A stretch of DNA of 64,000 nucleotides, taken from PLanc-01 sp034678485 (GTDB taxonomy: Bacteria; Planctomycetota; Phycisphaerae; Sedimentisphaerales; Anaerobacaceae). Position numbers and translations under genes: made by a program. Below the pieces are notes generated by a model. It ran no database searches. It was not told the origin of the DNA and saw only the letters and a program-made list of their open reading frames with translations. Location of the stretch: contig JAXDBU010000187.1 of the NCBI GenBank assembly GCA_034678485.1, positions 1-64,000 of the forward strand, given 5' to 3'. This document shows positions 1 to 8,403 of this stretch, in pieces (the first letter of the stretch is position 1; each line of letters starts with the position of its first letter).

Positions 1-813
1 CTCTGGTACGAACTGCTGCTGCGGAACTTCGAAGCGGGCGAGTCGGGCATGCCCTGGATCAACTCCTCCATGCCCAATCGAAAGACCGATACCAACAACC
101 GGACGGCATTCTCGACCGACTTCATCGGGCAGAATTACGAGTACCCCGAGGCCAGCTACGAGCAGCGCGAGCGGATCACCGCGCGCCACCGCCTCTTTCA
201 GCAGGGCCTGATGTGGACGTTGGCTCATCACCCGCGCGTCCCGGAGCACATCCGTCGTGAGGTGGCCCGTTGGGGCATGTGCAAGGACGAGTTCACCGAG
301 GGGAACGGCTGGCAGGATCAGCTCTATGTCCGCGAGGCTCGGCGGATGGTCGGCGACTATGTCATGACCCAACACCATTGTCAGGGTTCACGGAGGGCGG
401 ATGACCCGGTCGGTTTGGCTGCCTACGGCATGGATTCCCATAACGTCCAGCGGTATGTGGACCCCAACGGCCACGTGCGCAACGAAGGCGACGTGGAGGT
501 CGGCGGTTTCTCACCCTATCCGATCAGCTATCGAGCCATCGTTCCGAGAGCCGACCAGTGCGGCAACCTGCTGGTGCCCGTATGCCTCTCAGCCTCCCAC
601 ATCGCCTACGGCTCCATTCGCATGGAACCGGTCTTCATGGTGCTGGGTCAGTCGGCGGCTACGGCTGCATCTCACGCAATCGATGAGAGTGTCCCGGTGC
701 AGCGTGTTGACGGCGATAAGCTCCACCAGCGTCTTCTGTCCGACCACCAGATCCTTGAATGGACACGGCAAGTACGTGCGGATCACCCAACCTGGATTCT
801 GCCAGACTACTGA
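1..813 (+). CDS. FAD-dependent oxidoreductase, C-terminal part (5' end outside window)
   Basis: The reading frame is already open at base 1, so the first 270 visible codons are the C-terminal part of a longer protein. The stretch around 'AYGMDSHNVQRYVD', the 'YPISYRAIVPR' segment and the final 'NLLVPVCLSASHIAYGSIRMEP' to 'GQSAATAA' block are typical of the FAD-dependent oxidoreductases (PF12831 type) that are abundant in Planctomycetota and Bacteroidota and often called xanthan-lyase-like. The last block normally closes the FAD site. The FAD-binding GxGxxG motif would lie upstream of the window. Family members occur in polysaccharide and sulfated-sugar loci, but the substrate cannot be told from this fragment. 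The ATG at 49 is internal. It ends with TGA at 811-813 and no terminator is evident. Confidence 0.85.
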   Translation, partial: LWYELLLRNFEAGESGMPWINSSMPNRKTDTNNRTAFSTDFIGQNYEYPEASYEQRERITARHRLFQQGLMWTLAHHPRVPEHIRREVARWGMCKDEFTEGNGWQDQLYVREARRMVGDYVMTQHHCQGSRRADDPVGLAAYGMDSHNVQRYVDPNGHVRNEGDVEVGGFSPYPISYRAIVPRADQCGNLLVPVCLSASHIAYGSIRMEPVFMVLGQSAATAASHAIDESVPVQRVDGDKLHQRLLSDHQILEWTRQVRADHPTWILPDY

Positions 814-1150
814 GAAACAGGAGCGATCCAGTCTGTATCTCCAATCGTGTGGCGGGACGGTAGCAGTTTCCATGTTTGCGGCGGCCGAACACGGGCCGGT
901 GACGAGTGGCTCACAAAGGCACGGCTGAGGCTGAATGTCTCTCGATAAAATGACACGAAAGGGATGTTCCGCAGCCGCTCATGGAATCGCTTTTTCTGCT
1001 GAACACCTGACGGTCGGGGGAGGGTTTGGTAATGCCATAAGGCAGAGACTCGATGCCGGGTGGGGCGAGCCATGCGGGGGCGAGAAGGTAAGCGAGGCCG
1101 CGTACAGGGCGAAGGCTGTGCGAGTCGTGCGTGGGTTTCTCCGCGTGCGA
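814..1150. other. Intergenic stretch with no recognisable gene
   Basis: This 337-base stretch between the oxidoreductase and the small minus-strand gene has only short, unconvincing frames on both strands. No RNA gene, repeat or clear terminator was recognised. Confidence 0.5.
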
Positions 1151-1294
1151 CTAAGAAGGCTGGGAGGAAGCGTCGCTCGGCTCGTCGTCTTGATCCTTGA
1201 AGTAGTACTCCAGAGCCGCCCTGACGGTCTTGCTCGGCGCATCGCGGACCTTGTCGTAGAGCTCGTTCGACAGGTAGATCGTTATCGTTGGCAT
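1151..1294 (-). CDS. Small ribbon-helix-helix (CopG/Arc-like) protein, 47 aa, archaeal-looking
   Basis: Read on the minus strand from ATG 1294 to TAG 1151, this frame gives a 47-residue protein starting MPTITIYLSNELYDKV and continuing with a helix ending ALEYYFKDQDD. A short N-terminal beta strand of alternating hydrophobic residues followed by two helices matches ribbon-helix-helix DNA-binding proteins, which form dimers and act as repressors or antitoxins. No toxin gene lies next to it. There is no Shine-Dalgarno sequence. Instead a TATA-like CTTATATAG (1316-1324) is centred 26 bases before the ATG, the spacing of archaeal leaderless promoters. It is divergent from the gene at 1394. The family call rests on pattern only; the small size limits certainty. 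Confidence 0.55.
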   Translation of the reverse strand: MPTITIYLSNELYDKVRDAPSKTVRAALEYYFKDQDDEPSDASSQPS

Positions 1295-1315
1295 GGATAT
1301 GACAACGTGACATGA

Positions 1316-1324
1316 CTATATAAG
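1316..1324 (-). promoter_or_regulatory. TATA-box-like element for the ribbon-helix-helix gene
   Basis: On the minus strand the sequence is CTTATATAG, centred at 1320, which is 26 bases upstream of the ATG at 1294. Archaeal leaderless genes carry a TATA box at about -26, and there is no ribosome binding site before this ATG. The element sits in an AT-rich island (about 1310-1395) within otherwise GC-rich DNA. Confidence 0.45.
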
Positions 1325-1364
1325 CATTGCTGTCATGCAACATATATATTCCAGTACCACAAGC

Positions 1365-1372
1365 TTTATATA
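1365..1372 (+). promoter_or_regulatory. TATA-box-like element for the small gene at 1394
   Basis: TTTATATA is centred at about 1368, again 26 bases before the ATG at 1394, and no Shine-Dalgarno sequence is present. The same spacing in the divergent neighbour makes chance less likely and suggests two archaeal-type leaderless promoters back to back. Confidence 0.45.
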
Positions 1373-1393
1373 TATGTATGTCTTGTATATAGT

Positions 1394-1933
1394 ATGAAAC
1401 ACACAACGATCAAGGGGGTGCCGATCATCGAGATCTACGAGAGCTTCAACGGAAGCTACTGGCTCGTGACCGAGAAGGCTTGGACGCAGGACAGTGTCAT
1501 TGCGGGCAAGGTCTACGAGAACGACCAGATCCTCTTCGGCTACGTGCGGCTTTCGAGCTGCCCAGACTGCGCGGAGTGGGGGTACTTCTCCGAGTCCGAA
1601 CTGAAGGCCCTGGGCCCGAGGGTCCCCATATTATGCCGACCAGGTGGTTCTGAAGAACGGGGACCGTGTGACCGGCAAGATCGTGGGTCTCGGCGATGGG
1701 ACTCTCGTCGTCAAGAGCGACCAGATCGGAGAGGTCAAGATCGCGATGAAGGACGTTGCGACGTTCCAGAGCGATTCGCCCCTGGAAACCCACCTCAAGG
1801 ATGGGACGGTGATCCATCAGCCGGTGGTTGCGGCGGATCCGAATCAGTTCGGGATCGCGCAAGGTCCGGCTCTGCGTCCGCAGACGTTTTCGTTGCCCGA
1901 CGTGGCAGCGATCAATCCGCCGCCGAAACCTGA
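1394..1933 (+). pseudogene. Small archaeal-type protein fused out of frame to DUF481 remnant
   Basis: The first ~77 codons (1394 to about 1625) give a compact, credible protein with 'IIEIYESFNGSYWLVTE' and 'CAEWGYFSESELKALGPRV'. This resembles small proteins of unknown function seen in methanogens and haloarchaea; that is recollection of the pattern, not a search. From about codon 78 the frame becomes low-complexity and arginine-rich, because it runs through the DUF481 gene in the wrong frame until TGA at 1933. The natural 3' end of the small gene is therefore missing, and its junction with the planctomycete-like gene lies near 1626. Start choice: the ATG is 26 bases after a TATA-like box. 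Confidence 0.5.
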
Positions 1934-2612
1934 GCCGAAATGGGAAGGCAGCGTTTCCGGCGCCGTGAGCTCGACGCACGGAGATACAAAGGCCGAGGCG
2001 GTCAGCGCCAGCGTGAGCGTCTCGCGACGGTCTGAGAAAGGCAGGACCACCGCCGGCGCGGATTACGGCAAGACCCAGCAGAGAGACCGCGACAGCGGGG
2101 AGGACAAGACCACCGAAGACTGGTGGCGGGCCAGAGCCGAGTACGACTACTTCTTCACGAAGAGATTCTTCGGATTCATCAACAGCCGCTATGAGAAAGA
2201 CGCGATCGCGAACCTGGATTGACGCGTCGTGGTCGGCGTCGGTGGCGGCTATCAGTGGATCGAGACGCCCCGGACCCGCTTCTCCACAAACCTTGGTCTT
2301 GCATCGCTCTATGAGAAGTTCGACGTGGAACCTCCGGCCGACGACAGCAACAGCCAGCTCTCTCTGCAGGCCGGATACAACTTCGACCATCGCATCACGG
2401 ACACCCTCCGATTCGTTCACGATCTGACCTACTATCCGAGCCTGGAGAAGTTCTCCGATTACTACCTGACCACGACGGCGGAACTGCGGGCGAACCTGAC
2501 GAAGACGATGTTCGCGAACTTCCGCGTCATCTTCAGCTGCGACGAGAGCCCTGCGCCGGGTCAGGGCGGCACGGATGTCAAGTACCTGTTCGGCGTGGGC
2601 ATCACATTCTGA
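1626..2612 (+). pseudogene. DUF481 outer-membrane protein gene, 5'-truncated with in-frame TGA
   Basis: From about 1632 one frame reads YADQVVLKNGDRVTGKIVGL, the usual beginning of mature DUF481 proteins, but no start codon or signal peptide precedes it; the foreign block ends there. The frame continues through a proline-rich linker into barrel strands ('WWRARAEYDYFFTKRFFGFI') and meets TGA at 2220-2222. It then continues in the same frame with 'VVVGVGGGYQWIETP' to a normal C-terminus ending in F at 2612. It is one gene broken by loss of its start and by a single stop. DUF481 proteins are predicted outer-membrane beta-barrels of unclear role. A GTG at 1644 could start a shortened, signal-less product. 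Confidence 0.8.
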
Positions 2613-2654
2613 CGCCATTCGTTACAGGGCCGAATGTCACACCCATACTGGCTG

Positions 2655-2692
2655 GCCGGGCTCGCCTCAAACGTGAGCCCGGCTTTTCTTTT
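2655..2692 (+). terminator. Rho-independent terminator after DUF481 remnant
   Basis: A perfect 9-bp GC-rich stem (GCCGGGCTC at 2655-2663 with GAGCCCGGC at 2675-2683, 11-base loop) is followed by TTTTCTTTT. It lies 43 bases after the DUF481 stop on the same strand, so it is the ancestral terminator of that gene. It is the clearest terminator in the window. Confidence 0.85.
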
Positions 2693-2794
2693 GCATCCGA
2701 GGATTCCGTCCCGCGAAATTCCTGATCGATCCAGGTTGCGCGGGTACATCCCGGGGTTCACTCCGCGCAACCTGACGTCATATCCGTGCGGACT

Positions 2795-5700
2795 CTAGCG
2801 AGCTTTGCTTTTCGAGAGCGTCAGGGTGATATTACCCCCGGCTGGATCGTTTGTCTCCGTGAAGCGAGGCGGAACAAACGTGATCCGTTGGTCTCCGTTG
2901 GGGATTCCCTCGACGGTCAGAGGCGTCGCCAGACCCTCAAGACGCGCTTTGCCGATGGCTACACACGCATCATGAACGCGTCTTCGTGCGGCGTACTCGG
3001 AACCCGGTCGCATGGTCTCCAGGAGATCGTCCAACGCTCGTTCGATCAGGCCAAGCTGTGTCTCGGTCTCCTGCAAACGCCTGGTTCTGCTCACCCCGCT
3101 CTCACGGAAGCCCGCAGCGTAAGCCGTGCGAGCCTGACTTGCCAGTTCATCCCTCACACGCTGCAGTTCGGCTCTTTCGTACCTGAGTCTCGCCAACAAC
3201 TCCTGCGTCTGCGTGGCGGTCGGATTGACAAGCCGGTCGGCCTTCTCAATATCGCCGCCGCCCAGGTGGTGTCGAATCGTAACTGACAGGTCTTCTTCGC
3301 GTCGCAGACGCTCCCGGATTTTGGCCAGTCCTTCCGTCTGCTCCTGCGAAAGCGTAGTGACGCCGGCCCCGTACTGCACGACGTAGGTCTCCGCACCGCC
3401 GGGTTCTTCTTTGTCGCCGCCGAGAATATTGCCGATGGTCCCGGCGACCCGGTAAGGCGAACCGGCCACAGCGTTGGCAATCAAGCTGGCCGCGGCTCCA
3501 ACGGCCGCTTGGGCGATCTGCCCACCGCCGAGGCCCTCCTCATCGACCTTGAATGACAACGGAATCCGGATGGACCCGCCCGCGTCGCGCAGGATGAACA
3601 GCACCGTATCGAGAGAGGCCGGCAACGTGAGCAGTTTGGCCAAGAAGCCATCCGGCGGCTCGGTCAGGGACAGGTCCGTGAAGACGAGCCGGGCCCGTGT
3701 TGACAGCGGCTGGTCCTCGTGGAATCGCAGATCGATACCGGCGTCAAAGGTGCCGTCACGAAGAGTCATGCCTTGCTGCTGAGCCATCCCTTTGAAGTTG
3801 ACCAGTTCCAGTCCGCTCAATCCCATTTTGACCCAGCCGTCGGGACGCGGATAGAGACTCAGCCGCCCGGTGGCCGACAGCTCCTGGAAGAGCAGCCGAT
3901 TCTCCGTCGCCGCAGGCTCCGACGAGCCCGGGGCGGAATCTCCGACCGGCGCCTGTGCGGCGGGCGTCGAGTTCTCTTTCGCGCCCGGAAGCGGCACCTC
4001 GCCGGCGGTCGCCACAATGTTGAATCGCATCGGCTCCGTAGCCTCGCCTCCGGGCGTGGTGAATCCCCGGACCTCGACGTCCAGACCTTTCAGCGGCAGG
4101 TACATCGGCGGATCCACCGTGCGGTCGGCGAACCTGAAATCGATGCCATTCACGAGGAGTTGATCGACGCGTAAGGCGGGTTGCCCGCCTTTCTCCGGAG
4201 ACGTTTCGACCCGCCGGGCCGTGGCGTCATTCGTGTCCGCGATGGGAACCGTTGCGACAGTGTTCGCGTCGGCAGTTACTCCCGCAGCCGAGGTTTTCAA
4301 GATCATGCCCAGCACGTGTATTCCATCGGCTTCCCGCGAGACCGCACCTTGCGGCTTCACCAAGCTGACTTCCTTCACATGGACGCTGCCGCTCTGGGGA
4401 TCCAGCCTCGGTATGACGACGCGAAGCTCGTCCAAACTCGCCAGCACTGCGTTGGCGTCCGCATCTTCGAATTTCGCGGCCTTGACCAGCAGGTCCAGAC
4501 CAAGAGGTCTGCTGAAGTCGAACTCCGCGACGTTGCGTCGTTCCGGATGCAAGGTCAGTTGCACATTCCCGGATAATCGCCCGTTGCGCAAACTATTCGC
4601 GTCCACCGCCGTGCGGAGTTCCGGCAGGAGGGAGGTCAGTCCGTCGCCGTGGATCTGCCCTATGTCCCACGTGGCGAGTATCTGCGGCTGGGCGACAAAG
4701 GGCGACAACTCGAGCTGCAACTGCAGTGATTCGGTGAGAGGTTGAATCTGGCCATGAATGCTGATTCTGACGGCCGGATTCGTGTCGGGTTCGTCGCCAA
4801 GGAGTTGGATGGCCTCGGTATTGCCAATCTGCAAATCCGAAACGACGATGGGAGCAGCCGTCGGTTTGGTCTCATCTCTCACCGTGAGCTTCCTGGCCTG
4901 CAACGACAATCGTTCAAGCGTAAAGAGAGGCAGACGCGGTGCCTTTCGTGCGATGCCGCTCGGACGGTCCGCCTTTTCCTCCGACGGTGTTGGATCCGTC
5001 ACCGACTGTGCATCAGTCGCGGCAGCTACTGAGGCTGTCTGCTTCTGCGGTTCGGGAGCGTTGTCCGCGGCCTTCGGCGCGGAGGGTCCCATATCGAGCC
5101 CCAGAAGGCTGATCGAGCCTGACGCTTTCCGCTCGATCGTAGCCTCCAAGCCTTGGAGAGACACTTGCTGGATGGATATCAGGCGCGCATTCGGATCGAA
5201 CCGGTCGACGGCCAGTTCGGCCGAGTCGAAGCGCAGCAGTGGCTCTTGCCTGGATTCGCTACGGTAATCCACGTCGGCGATATGGACACGCGCACGCTGG
5301 CCACCCTCGGGATGACGCGCCAGGTCAGCCGCGATCTTTGCGTGGAGCTGCCCCTCTTCCAGGGCCGGCTTCCATCCTTCGGGCAGATAGGATGACAAGA
5401 GCCCGGCATTCAGTCCTGCCGCCTCCAACTGCAAATCAGCCCCTTGTTTCGAGGGCGTCGCCTGAACGTGCCCGGTAATCGTTGCCTGTTGCACCATGCC
5501 CGGAGCCCGGATCGTGGCGGCCAACGCGGCGGGGGGCGCCTCGACTCCCAAGGCGAGATCCGTGAGCGTCAGGTCGGCTGCCATCGTCTGCGATACTGCC
5601 GGCGCCACCGCGCGATCAGACCACTGAATCTGGGCATCTTTCACGTCCAGGCGGCCCATAAGCACGAGGCGGGTCGACTCGGGTGTCGTCGACGCCGGCT

Positions 5701-8386
5701 GGACCTGCGGCGCCGGCGTCTCGGGTCCGGGCTCTCGTGCCGGGAGCAGACGCAGGCCAACGCAGGCAAGCACGCCGGACTCTTCACGTGAAAGGGCCAG
5801 CCGGGGCTGCTCAATCGTGATACGCTCTACCTGGAGCCCCGCATCGGTCAGCTCGAGTTGTGCGACATCCGCCCGATTCAGTCCGGCAAGTTCTACATCA
5901 CCATCCTTGACCGCCACATCGCGGATCGTTGCCGAGCAACGCACTCCCTGGGTCCCCCAGGCGACCTGCCCGTTCATCTTGGCGTCGATGCCTCCTTTGG
6001 CCATCGTGGGCTCGACCCCCAACTCCTGAAGATAGGACGCCATCTCAGTTAGGGCCAGGCCCTCGCCGTTCAGGCCCAGGTCGAAGGACAACCCGGCCGT
6101 CTGGAGTGTCACGGTCCCGCTCAACTCCACACGTTCAAAGATCCCGGGACTGCGAAGCCAGGCTTTGAGAGAGGCCGGCGCTGCAGACGCAACGTCGTCG
6201 CCCAGTACGAGGTTCGTGAGCTCGAACCCAAGATCCGGCACGGCTATGGTCTTCGTCGGCGTGACCGTGCGGTCCACAAAAGTCAGCTCGTTGTCGTGCC
6301 AGGATATGCGTCCGATTTCGATCCTCGTCGCCGGCCTCGCGGTTGCAGTGGTCGCAGCGTCCTGAACTGCATCCGCGTCACTGGCTCGCACGCCGCTTGG
6401 CACAGTGCTCGCGCCGACTGGCCCAGATTCCGTCGAAGAGGTGCTGCCGGTGAACCGGAAACCCAGAACGTTCAAGCAGCCGGCCTCGTCTCGTCCCAAG
6501 GCGAGACGCTGTCCGGAGATCTCGACCTGATCGACATGGGTGGTACCCGTATTCGGATCGATCCTCACCCCTTGAATGCCCACTGTCTTGAGCCCGAATA
6601 GCTCGCCGCCGTCCTGGAGGCTGATGTTTGTGACAGACGCGGACGCATCGATCCGCCCGCCTTCTTGCGACGCGAACGTCGCATTCACGTCACACGCGAA
6701 CGTTCCGCCTTTATAGAGGGACTCCAGGCCCAACCTCCTGAGATGCGGGTGCAACACGTCCGGGCGGATGCCGGTTCCGGACAGCTTCAGCGCCGCGCTG
6801 CTCTGTGCGGAAGACAGCATCATGGTCCCGCTGACCTGAAGACTCTCCATGATGCCCGGCGCCCCGAGGCGGGCGGCCAAGGTCAATCCTTGAGAGGGCG
6901 ACGCGGCGCTGGAAGCGGCCACGTCGTTGAGGTCCAATACCAGATCGGTCGGGGGAGATACAGACTCGTCGTGGAAAACCAGATGCACGTCGCGCACCTC
7001 GATGCCATCCAGGGACCACGCCCCCGGCGTCTGGCCTGCGGACGCGGAGCCCGCCCGGCCTTCACGACCCACGACTTTGGCGCCTGCGGCGCTCGGCTGG
7101 GCCGATGTCGTTGATGGCGGTCGGCCAACGAACTGCAAGCCGCCTGCCGATAGTACTCCTGTCGCTCGCCGCCAAGCGTGCAACGTACCGTGGGAGAACT
7201 GCACTCTGCCCACGCGAATCGCGCCGGAGCCAGGCACGTTCGCATCCACGACTACGCTCTCCAGACGAAAGTCCTCCCTGTCGTCGATGGTCAGGATGCT
7301 ATTCTGCCATTCGAAGTGAGCCTGAAGCTCCAGGGGCAAAGGCTGGACCGTCGTCTCGCCGGATGCGTGCGGTTGCTCTCCCGATGCGACAACGTCGTTC
7401 GCCTCTGCCACGCGTTTCGCCTGCACCTGGACGGACCCGGCGCCGGTGAACGCGACATTCCGCGCGTCTGGGCGGAGCCCCAAACCGGCGAGGTAGTCCT
7501 CCACGGCGCCGGGATGCAGGCCCTGAAGGGCGACCTTCACGTCGGCCAGGAGGCCGGTTGCGTCGCTTGACGCTATTCCTTCCACCAGGAACTGATCCAG
7601 CACGGGGGGAGAAGACAGAATGACTTGGAACCGCGTCCTGCGCTTGTCCGAGCGGAGATCGGAGAGCCGCACGTTCAAATCCAGCCGGGTCTCAAAAGCC
7701 GGGCTGACACTCAGGTCCTGAAAGTGAACCTGCACGTGCTGCAGCCGCAGCGCATCCATTTGGAGCGGCGGCGTCAAGTCGATGGCGCGCGACGACACGG
7801 GCCCGGAAACGGCGGGTGTATTGGGTTCCTGCGCCGCCGTGCTTCGTTCGCGCAACACGGCCAGCAGGGTCTGCAACTGCGGGAACGTCCCATCCTGAGC
7901 GCGGGTCAGACTGACGTCCATTCCGTCAATCTCGAGCCGTGGGACCACGAGCCGGCGCGTCAACAGCGTTAATGGGGAGACCTCCGCCCGGCAATACTCA
8001 ACGTCGGTCAGGGGCATATTGCTGTCAGTCGGCACCAGAACAAGGTGCCAGAGTTCGGCGTCTCCGGTGAGCAAAGAGAGGCTCAGTCGCTCATAACGAG
8101 CCTCCAGCCCGTATGACATCATGGTCTTGTTAATGATCCATGGGAGGGAGAGCCACAGAGCCATGCGCAAGACCACGACCACAGCCACGATAATAACACC
8201 GGCCCAGACCAGCCGTCGCCGCCAGCGATGGCGGCGGCCCTGGACGTGATGCCCAATCGGGCGATCCGGCGGGCTACCAGGCGTCCCGCTTGTCTCCGAT
8301 CCGACCGCGGCGGCTGCGGCCTGCTCAACGGGTATTGGCTCCACGTTTGCTGAGGATGGCTTGACGTTCTTCTTCTTGTGCCCCAC
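2795..8386 (-). CDS. Giant AsmA/DUF748-family envelope protein, 1,863 aa
   Basis: I chose GTG 8386 because AGGAG lies six bases before it and because earlier in-frame starts would overlap the upstream gene. A basic linker is followed by one transmembrane segment (residues ~59-84, 'LVWAGVIIVAVVVVLRM') and a very long periplasmic part. The part just after the membrane ('LEARYERLSLSLLTGDAELWHL') and the last ~350 residues look like the DUF748 branch of the AsmA-like superfamily, whose members (TamB, YhdP, AsmA) form long beta-taco bridges that move lipids between membranes. The middle has about six repeats, each containing a 'D-x(2-3)-V-x-P' loop then 'DL' strands. Known relatives are usually shorter, near 1,000-1,300 residues. 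It is 17 bases downstream of a lipoprotein gene, so probably co-transcribed. The lipid-transport role is by family only. Confidence 0.8.
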   Translation of the reverse strand: MGHKKKNVKPSSANVEPIPVEQAAAAAVGSETSGTPGSPPDRPIGHHVQGRRHRWRRRLVWAGVIIVAVVVVLRMALWLSLPWIINKTMMSYGLEARYERLSLSLLTGDAELWHLVLVPTDSNMPLTDVEYCRAEVSPLTLLTRRLVVPRLEIDGMDVSLTRAQDGTFPQLQTLLAVLRERSTAAQEPNTPAVSGPVSSRAIDLTPPLQMDALRLQHVQVHFQDLSVSPAFETRLDLNVRLSDLRSDKRRTRFQVILSSPPVLDQFLVEGIASSDATGLLADVKVALQGLHPGAVEDYLAGLGLRPDARNVAFTGAGSVQVQAKRVAEANDVVASGEQPHASGETTVQPLPLELQAHFEWQNSILTIDDREDFRLESVVVDANVPGSGAIRVGRVQFSHGTLHAWRRATGVLSAGGLQFVGRPPSTTSAQPSAAGAKVVGREGRAGSASAGQTPGAWSLDGIEVRDVHLVFHDESVSPPTDLVLDLNDVAASSAASPSQGLTLAARLGAPGIMESLQVSGTMMLSSAQSSAALKLSGTGIRPDVLHPHLRRLGLESLYKGGTFACDVNATFASQEGGRIDASASVTNISLQDGGELFGLKTVGIQGVRIDPNTGTTHVDQVEISGQRLALGRDEAGCLNVLGFRFTGSTSSTESGPVGASTVPSGVRASDADAVQDAATTATARPATRIEIGRISWHDNELTFVDRTVTPTKTIAVPDLGFELTNLVLGDDVASAAPASLKAWLRSPGIFERVELSGTVTLQTAGLSFDLGLNGEGLALTEMASYLQELGVEPTMAKGGIDAKMNGQVAWGTQGVRCSATIRDVAVKDGDVELAGLNRADVAQLELTDAGLQVERITIEQPRLALSREESGVLACVGLRLLPAREPGPETPAPQVQPASTTPESTRLVLMGRLDVKDAQIQWSDRAVAPAVSQTMAADLTLTDLALGVEAPPAALAATIRAPGMVQQATITGHVQATPSKQGADLQLEAAGLNAGLLSSYLPEGWKPALEEGQLHAKIAADLARHPEGGQRARVHIADVDYRSESRQEPLLRFDSAELAVDRFDPNARLISIQQVSLQGLEATIERKASGSISLLGLDMGPSAPKAADNAPEPQKQTASVAAATDAQSVTDPTPSEEKADRPSGIARKAPRLPLFTLERLSLQARKLTVRDETKPTAAPIVVSDLQIGNTEAIQLLGDEPDTNPAVRISIHGQIQPLTESLQLQLELSPFVAQPQILATWDIGQIHGDGLTSLLPELRTAVDANSLRNGRLSGNVQLTLHPERRNVAEFDFSRPLGLDLLVKAAKFEDADANAVLASLDELRVVIPRLDPQSGSVHVKEVSLVKPQGAVSREADGIHVLGMILKTSAAGVTADANTVATVPIADTNDATARRVETSPEKGGQPALRVDQLLVNGIDFRFADRTVDPPMYLPLKGLDVEVRGFTTPGGEATEPMRFNIVATAGEVPLPGAKENSTPAAQAPVGDSAPGSSEPAATENRLLFQELSATGRLSLYPRPDGWVKMGLSGLELVNFKGMAQQQGMTLRDGTFDAGIDLRFHEDQPLSTRARLVFTDLSLTEPPDGFLAKLLTLPASLDTVLFILRDAGGSIRIPLSFKVDEEGLGGGQIAQAAVGAAASLIANAVAGSPYRVAGTIGNILGGDKEEPGGAETYVVQYGAGVTTLSQEQTEGLAKIRERLRREEDLSVTIRHHLGGGDIEKADRLVNPTATQTQELLARLRYERAELQRVRDELASQARTAYAAGFRESGVSRTRRLQETETQLGLIERALDDLLETMRPGSEYAARRRVHDACVAIGKARLEGLATPLTVEGIPNGDQRITFVPPRFTETNDPAGGNITLTLSKSKAR

Positions 8387-8403
8387 GGGATGCTCCTGTG
8401 CTT

